From assembly GCA_026770585.1 (NCBI GenBank), contig MU646307.1, forward strand, positions 1,116,319 through 1,146,993: a stretch of DNA of 30,675 nt, given 5' to 3'. Below the pieces are notes generated by a model. That model did no database searches. It was not told the DNA's origin and worked only from the letters and a program-made list of their open reading frames with translations. Made by a program: the position numbers and the translations under genes. Origin of the DNA: Baffinella frigidus. Lineage: Eukaryota; Cryptophyceae; Cryptomonadales; Baffinellaceae. Below, one piece after another: positions 26,313 through 30,675 of the stretch. Every line of letters starts with the position of its first letter. Position 1 is the first letter of the stretch.

Positions 26313-26576
26313 TCACAGTCTCTAGCTCTGCCTGAGTCGAGTTGACTGATGCTGAAGGACCAAAACGTCAATTTTCGACCTTTTTCCAATTGTCGTTTTT
26401 GCACTGAGGCGCAGGGTCAACTTTTGCCAGCCCCCCTTATCTGGGGGGTCTGGCAAGGTAAATCCGAGGTCTGAGAATCGACGATTTGGTCTTTCCGTGA
26501 GGGTGAGTGGTTCACTCCAACAGTTGACGGATTCGTATCACACATTAGGACAATCAACGTCCGCCCCCCCCGTTTT
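26313..26576. other. Spacer with solo MITE end
   Basis: CTAGCTCTGCCTGAGT at about 26321 is a left terminus of the CTAGCTCTG family without a partner. 26517-26576 duplicates 27570-27640 (GTTGACGGATTCGT, TCCGCC, C run, GTTTT). Confidence 0.5.
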
Positions 26577-26729
26577 CTAGCTCTGGCCCACTTCAATTTG
26601 GGCTCGCCATTATTTCGCCCTCCCCAAAATTTCACAGGTAAATTTTGACACCCACACATGAAATTTACCTGTAAAATTTCGGGGGGGGCGAAATAATGGC
26701 GAGCCCAAATCCAAGTGGGACAGAGCTAG
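26577..26729. mobile_element. CTAGCTCTG MITE, 5-bp TSD GTTTT
   Basis: CTAGCTCTGGCCCACTTCAA to CCAAGTGGGACAGAGCTAG; inner arms GGGCTCGCCATTATTTCGCC and the inverse. GTTTT on both sides. The empty target CCGTTTTGCAGAGACAAGAT lies at about 27636, inside a duplicated flank. Confidence 0.88.
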
Positions 26730-26784
26730 GTTTTGCGGAGACAAGATGCACGCAGGATACGGAACGGCATTTTTTTTTGAAATA

Positions 26785-27011
26785 GCACTCGAGGCTGGAA
26801 GAGGGGGTATTTTAAATGTGGGGTTGTTAAATTTAGTACCAGTCACGGGCATGCTTGGCTCAAGTTATAACTTGAGCCACGTAGCTCAAGTTATAACTTG
26901 AGCTACGTGACCAAACGCCCCTACTTGTATGAAAATCACTACACATTTCTTTCCCCCCCTTCACTTGTAAAAGAAGTTCTGTCTTAAAATGGTCCCATTT
27001 CTAGCCCGTGG
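26785..27011. mobile_element. GCACTCGAGGCTGGAA element, 2-bp TSD TA
   Basis: A diverged relative of the 1709 element, with TTTCTAGCCCGTGG at the right end and TA on both sides. Two adjacent perfect palindromes, GGCTCAAGTTATAACTTGAGCC (22 bp, 26857-26878; listed by position) and a 30-bp one at 26879-26908 with the same CAAGTTATAACTTG core, form a double cruciform centre. Confidence 0.78.
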
Positions 27012-27039
27012 TAGGTATGGCCGAAGCATCATCTAAGGG

Positions 27040-27910
27040 TTTATCTGGACGATGAGCAAATTACTGGCGAGGTACGACCTGTCAAGTCTGTTCCGCGAAT
27101 AGCGTTGATTGAGGCTTGGAACGTTCAGTCGCCGTCGCAACGAGGAACCCAGATGAACTTAGGCAGAGCTAGAAACAACGGCGCATTCACGTGGGAGGGC
27201 TGGCGAGACCAGTCAAGACTGATCCGCGGATAGCGTTGGTTGAGGCCTCAAACTTTCGTTAACTTAGGAAGTGCTGCGCATTCACGTGGGAGGGCTGGAG
27301 AGACCAGTCAAGTCGGTTCCGCGGATAGCGTTGGTAGATGCCTCGAACTTCCGGTCGCCGTCGCCCTCCAGGATCCCCGCGTCCCCAACCTACTTGGGGT
27401 GTGCGGTTTAGGGTGTAGGGTGTAGGGTGTAGGGTGTAGGGTGTAGGGTGTAGGGTGTAGGGTGTAGGGTGTAGGGTGTAGGGTGCGCTATCTTCGAAGG
27501 GATTTCGTGAATAGTTGGTCGAGGCCTCGAACTTCCGGTCGCCGTCGCCCTCCAGGATCCCCGCGTCCCCAACCTTCTCAGGTTGACGGATTCGTGTCAC
27601 ACAACAGGACACTCACCTTCCGCCGCCGCCCCCCCCGTTTTGCAGAGACAAGATTAATAGGGTAACGGCCTGAAAATGGGGTAGTTAGGCATACGGTATT
27701 GCCTGGGACCTCCTACCGTAGGCCGAGTCTTTTTGGTCCTGGGATCCCTCGGCCTACGGTAGGAGGTCCTAGGCAATGCCGTATGCCTAACTACCCCATT
27801 TTCAGGCCGTTAGCCTATGAATCTTCGAAGGGATTTCGCGAATGGTTGGTCGAGGCTTCAAAATTGCGGTCGCCGTCGCCCTGCAGGATGCCCGCGTCCC
27901 CAACCTACTT
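27040..27910 (-). repeat. Serial duplicates of an exon encoding VGDAGILEGDGDRKFEAS
   Basis: Minus-strand copies near 27050-27125, 27225-27400, 27490-27580 and 27822-27905 encode VGDAGILEGDGDRKFEASTN with small changes (ILQGDGDRNFEASTN). Two copies are preceded on the minus strand by CCCCAAGTAG|GTTGGGGAC, an acceptor fed by a heptamer array. Upstream units share TTCACGTGGGAGGGCTGG. Family unknown. A TGTAGGG run (27403-27486) separates two copies. Confidence 0.6.
27654..27821. mobile_element. TAACGGCCTGAAAATGGGG MITE
   Basis: TAACGGCCTGAAAATGGGGT to ACCCCATTTTCAGGCCGTTA is a perfect outer repeat, with flanks extending the inversion (TTAATAGGG/CCTATGAA). Inside are GTAGTTAGGCATACGG arms and CCTACCGTAGG. 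Copies at 28955 and 19989. Confidence 0.85.
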
Positions 27911-28384
27911 GGGGTTTGGGGTTTGGAGTTTAGGGTGTAGGGTGTAGGGTGTAGGGTTTAGGGTGTAGGGTGTAGGGTGTGAGGTGTAGGGTGTAGGGTG
28001 TAGGGTTCAGGTTGTGAGGTGTAGGGTTCAGGGTTTAGGGTGTAGGGTTTAGGGTTTGGGGTTTGGGATTTGGAGTTAGGGTGTAGGGTGTAGGGTGTAG
28101 GGTGTAGGGTGTGGGGTTTAGGGTTTAGGGTTTAAGGTTTAGGGTTTAGGGTTTAGGGTTTAGGGTTTAGGGTTTAGGGTTTAGGGTTTAGGGGTTGGGT
28201 GTAGGGTTTGGGTTTTAGGGTTTAGGGTTCAGGGGTTTAGGGTTTAGGGTTGAGGGGTTGGGGTTTAGTGCTGAGGGTTTAGGGTTTAGGGTTTAGGGTT
28301 GTGGGTTCAGGGGTTAGGGTTTGGGGTTTAGGGTTGAGGATTTAGGGTTGAGGGTTCAGGGGTTACGGTCTGGTGTTTAGGGTC
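27909..28384. repeat. G-strand telomere-like tract
   Basis: TGTAGGG and TTTAGGG units, with a near-perfect TTTAGGG run around 28120-28192. On the minus strand it leads into the acceptor of the VGDAGIL exon copy. Confidence 0.88.
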
Positions 28385-28468
28385 CAAACACCCCCTGTCA
28401 GCACGTGCTTTGCGCCGAAAGAGTTCTGGGATGCGGACGATCATACGGATGAGTAGGAACTCCCCCCA

Positions 28469-28551
28469 TGTCCCTACGGATTGCCTACCGTAGGGTCCCA
28501 GGTCTTAGCGTTTAGGGGTTATTCGAAACCCCTTCGAAGTCCGATGTGTGG
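28469..28551. mobile_element. Partial CCACACAGCGG-family copy, inverted
   Basis: About 83 bp that is the inverse of 28623-28705 with few mismatches (CCGATGTGTGG end; GGGGTTATTCGAAA; CTACCGTAGGG). The pair makes a large inverted repeat around the first exon copy at 28552-28622. Confidence 0.75.
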
Positions 28552-28622
28552 AGTGGGGGACGACTTTAACGGACTCGAACATGCCCCCCACGTCCATCAA
28601 CGTCGAGGACACCGACACCGTG

Positions 28623-28833
28623 CCACACAGCGGACTTCGAAGAGATTTCGAATAACCCCTAAGCGATAAGACCTAGGACCCTACGGTAGGCAATCCGTAG
28701 GGACCCTCGGTAGGCAATCCGTAGGGACACTACGGTAGGCAATCCGTAGGGACATAGGGGGGGTTCCTACAGATAAGGTAACGGAAAGGTGGCCCGACTT
28801 GGGCCGAAAATCTCTTCGAAGCCCGCTGTGTGG
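28623..28833. mobile_element. CCACACAGCGGACTTCGAAG MITE
   Basis: CCACACAGCGGACTTCGAAG to CTTCGAAGCCCGCTGTGTGG, 211 bp. CGGTAGGCAATCCGTAGGGA is repeated three times inside. GGTAACGGAAAGG is shared with 16997 and 18853 copies. Confidence 0.8.
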
Positions 28834-28925
28834 GGGGGACGACCTTGACGGACTCGAACATGCCTCCCACGTCCATCGACGTCGACGACACCAAGAACCA
28901 CTCGTGCTCTGCAAAACGTCAAATC
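28834..28925 (+). CDS. Exon copy MPPTSIDVDDTKNHS, unknown
   Basis: The frame LTDSNMPPTSIDVDDTKNHS then CSAKRQI ends exactly at ATC|GTGAGT in phase 0. The copy at 29101-29174 reads MPPTSIDIEDTKNHSCSEKR and that at 29313 reads PPTSINVEDTTNHSCSA; differences are mostly conservative, which supports this frame as the coding one. I do not recognise the family. No acceptor is clear at the 5' side because a MITE ends there. Confidence 0.45.
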
Positions 28926-28954
28926 GTGAGTACGTAACGCCAACTTCGTAGGGT

Positions 28955-29100
28955 AACGGACTGAAAAACGGGGAGTTAGGCCTACGGTATTGCCGTAGGC
29001 CGTAGGGGCCTAGGGGGGCTCCTACGAAAAACCAGGTCCCAGGGGCCCTACGGCCTACCGTAGGCCTGACTACCCGGTTTTCAGTCTGTCATCCCATGAA
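28955..29100. mobile_element. TAACGGACTGAAAAACGGGG MITE
   Basis: TTCGTAGGGTAACGGACTG to CAGTCTGTCATCCCATGAA, arms through GAGTTAGGCCTACGG. Third clear copy of the 27654 family. Confidence 0.8.
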
Positions 29101-29186
29101 ACTCGAGCATGCCTCCCACGTCCATCGACATCGAGGACACCAAGAACCACTCGTGCTCTGAAAAACGTCGAATCGTGAGTATGGAA

Positions 29187-29312
29187 CCACGCCAGGACAC
29201 TCGAAACATCCACTTGTGACATCTCTCAAGGGAAATGCCTTGAACTCTTAAGTCAACCGCGCCAGATCTGGCGCGGATACGGCGTCGGTTTCCCTCGAGC
29301 ATTCTGGCGTGG
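29187..29312. mobile_element. CCACGCCAG MITE, 2-bp TSD AA
   Basis: CCACGCCAGGACACTCGAAA to CTCGAGCATTCTGGCGTGG, with AA on both sides. A perfect 20-bp palindrome, CCGCGCCAGATCTGGCGCGG, at 29257-29276. Empty targets GTGAGTACGGAATGCC (29459 on) and GTGAGTACGTAACGCC (28926 on) occur in sister exon copies. Confidence 0.88.
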
Positions 29313-29556
29313 AATGCCAACACGCCTCCCACGTCCATCAACGTCGAAGACACCACGAACCACTCCTGTTCTGCAGAACATCAGTAACGTCAACGTAAAA
29401 CTCTTCATTCGCAAAGCCACCGTAAAACGCTAAGTAAAGTTTTGCACAACGTCAAATCGTGAGTACGGAATGCCGACATAAAACTCTTCATTGTGAATGC
29501 AGGCACATTTGAGACTCGGAACCTGTTTTCTTCTGGGGGGGGTTGGGTAGGCTTAG

Positions 29557-29892
29557 CCGCCCGCGCCCGCGCCCCTACATCGACTCTATCAGAAAGGAGG
29601 GCGAAGAAGCCGGCCTCATCAAAATGATGGCGCCCAAGGGGAGGCGCTCCCACACGAGAATCCTAGAGGGGCCTATTTAAAACCGATGCGCTTTTAAAAG
29701 TGGGCATTTGTGTAGTAACTTTCGTTGATTGGTCACGTAGCTGTGCAAAATTAGCAGAGTCCCGAGGTTAGAATACCTTATCCTGGTACAAATGTTTACA
29801 ACCGCACATGTAAATAGGACCCTCCAGCATTCTCGAGTGGTCGCCGTTGGTGATCGGGCGTGCGCGCTTTCTCTATGGCAGCGGACCGTTTC
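29557..29892 (+). pseudogene. JmjN-domain exon broken by a MITE
   Basis: After an acceptor-like GGCTTAG at 29550-29556 the frame reads PYIDSIRKEGEEAGLIKMMA then PKGRRS. This matches the JmjN core (Y-I-x-x-I-R-x-E-x-E-x-x-G-[IL]-x-K-[IM]-x-x-P), found N-terminal to JmjC in KDM4/KDM5-type histone demethylases. The element 29650-29840 with TC duplication sits after the R-R codons; the frame continues after it as PLVIGRARFLYGSG. A second insertion at 29893 follows. There is no JmjC or PHD segment in the window. Likely a broken gene or an orphan exon. Confidence 0.5.
29650..29840. mobile_element. CCACACGAGAATC MITE, 2-bp TSD TC
   Basis: 191 bp, the same family and length as 19041 and 23780. TC on both sides (29648-29649, 29841-29842). 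It interrupts the JmjN-like frame. Confidence 0.9.
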
Positions 29893-29908
29893 CCAGCTCT
29901 GCCTTGGT

Positions 29909-30074
29909 CAATCTCATCCGGACGAGTATTCATAGTGAATACGATTTCGGGGATCTCCGATTCGATTTTGGTGTATCTTGAGGCTCTAAATGAAGTCTAG
30001 ATAGACGACTGTCTTATTTATACCCCTTAAGATACACCAAAATCGTATTCATTATGAATACTCGGCGGGATTGA
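29909..30074. mobile_element. CAATCTCATCCGG MITE (nested)
   Basis: Second copy of the 13433 family. Arms CGAGTATTCATAGTGAATAC to GTATTCATTATGAATACTCG and TTGGTGTATCTT/AAGATACACCAA. Confidence 0.75.
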
Positions 30075-30135
30075 ATCTAGCCTCCTCAAAATGAGGAGAC
30101 AGGAAGTTGATTGCCCGCGATCCGTGGTGCGACTT

Positions 30136-30294
30136 CTAGCTCTGTCCCAGTTACATTTGGTCTCGCAGATAGAGTGCCCCCCCCCCCCAAATTTCACAGG
30201 TAAATTTTAACCCCCCCCCCATGAAATTCACCTGTGACATTTCGGGGGGGGCACTCTATATCTACGAGACCAAATTGAAGTGGGACAGAGCTAG
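30136..30294. mobile_element. CTAGCTCTG MITE (nested), 5-bp TSD
   Basis: CTAGCTCTGTCCCAGTTACA to AAGTGGGACAGAGCTAG. Flanks GACTT and GAATT fit a diverged 5-bp duplication. Related to 26577 (shared ATTTCACAGGTAAATTTT). Confidence 0.82.
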
Positions 30295-30356
30295 GAATTC
30301 GAAAACGTTCGGTGTGAGAACACCCTGTCAACCTGGCCGAGGCAGAGCTTGGTTTC

Positions 30357-30675
30357 TGTTCTGAAAGGTGCAGTTCCACACGAGAGTCTGGTCTCGGAAG
30401 AGGGGCGGAACCGTTCGCTCCGAAAGCATCCAGCTCGACGCTGATTCTCACCCGGGAAGCACGCCAAAAAAACACGCCAAAAGTCAGCACCCCCCCCCCC
30501 CCGAAAATCCGCGGGGGGGGGGCGACGGTGGCTGCTAAGTGGAGAGTGGAGAGGGACGGAACCGTTCGCGCCGAAAGCGTCTAGCTCGACGCGGACCGTC
30601 TCGCCTACCATGACCTGTTGTGCGCAGCCGATTCTTGAAGAGAAAGTATTTTTCCAAGTGCTCTCCCTCTCTCCC
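30357..30675. other. Right edge with solo element ends
   Basis: CCACACGAGAGTCTGG at about 30374 looks like a left terminus of the CCAC superfamily whose partner may lie outside the window. GTGGCTGCTAAGTGG at about 30528-30542 is a solo right end of the CCACTTAGCAGC family. The GAACCGTTCGC-CCGAAAGC segment is repeated at 30407 and 30560. No gene is supported. Confidence 0.45.

Larger units (their letters stand above)
28552..29490 (+). repeat. Four exon copies, each preceded by a different hairpin
   Basis: Copies at 28552-28622 (truncated), 28834-28925, 29101-29174 and 29313-29458 (rearranged) share ACGTCCATCGACGTCGA-type sequence. Copies 2-4 end AATC|GTGAGTA, a consensus donor. The segments before them are elements 28469-28551, 28623-28833, 28955-29100 and 29187-29312. 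Confidence 0.7.
29893..30351. mobile_element. Composite CCAGCTCTGCC element with two nested MITEs, TSD GTTTC
   Basis: CCAGCTCTGCCTTGGTCA and TGGCCGAGGCAGAGCTTG are outer inverted repeats, relatives of CTAGCTCTG ends. GTTTC flanks both (29888-29892, 30352-30356). Within lie the elements 29909-30074 and 30136-30294. Confidence 0.7.

Noticed and set aside
26113-26335. CTAGCTCTG element between 26096 and 26335
   Set aside because: The two ends face outward (right end on the left, left end on the right), so they are not the two ends of one element.

Overview
The window looks like nuclear DNA from a photosynthetic eukaryote, probably an alga with plant-type telomeres. It has heptamers related to CCCTAAA/TTTAGGG throughout, spliced-gene signals (GT donors, pyrimidine-tract AG acceptors), an RS-rich splicing-type protein, and fragments of chromatin domains (chromodomain, JmjN). 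I see no bacterial operons, rRNA, tRNA or CRISPR. The species cannot be named from this sequence. The left edge begins with eight perfect CCCCAAA units, so it may lie near a chromosome end.

Layout. 1-5050: C-strand telomere-like arrays alternate with short coding segments. Several arrays are bounded by donor and acceptor sequences, as introns would be. The coding segments include a chromodomain and a four-exon model of unknown function. 5060-11300: dispersed coding fragments, a long G-strand telomere-like block (6995-8465), at least eight degraded copies of one small exon, and many hairpin elements. 11361-13146: the only ordinary gene pair, a minus-strand RS-domain protein and a divergent plus-strand 136-residue protein of unknown function. 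13400-19820: dense MITE-like hairpins, two fragments resembling the chagasin (I42) protease-inhibitor family, and a TTAG microsatellite. 20257-21090: part of a minus-strand spliced gene with a clean 43-codon exon; its intron is a TA/TATG microsatellite that holds a 10-N gap. 21570-25920: telomere-like blocks, more hairpins, and a second chagasin-like exon whose 5' end is repeated five times. 26000-30675: serially duplicated exons, each copy separated by different hairpin elements, and a JmjN-like exon broken by two insertions.

The main content is non-autonomous DNA transposons; I saw no transposase. At least eighteen hairpin families are present. Eight insertions belonging to several families share CCAC...GTGG-like termini and exact 2-bp target duplications of variable sequence. 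Other families have TA, 4-bp or 5-bp duplications. Several insertions can be proved inside the window, because an empty copy of the same target lies elsewhere or because removing the element rejoins an open reading frame. One hairpin supplies the last 29 codons of the RS-protein reading frame. Most coding pieces are exon fragments or pseudogenes. The well-supported intact coding units are 11361-12116, 12736-13146 and the exon 20826-20954.
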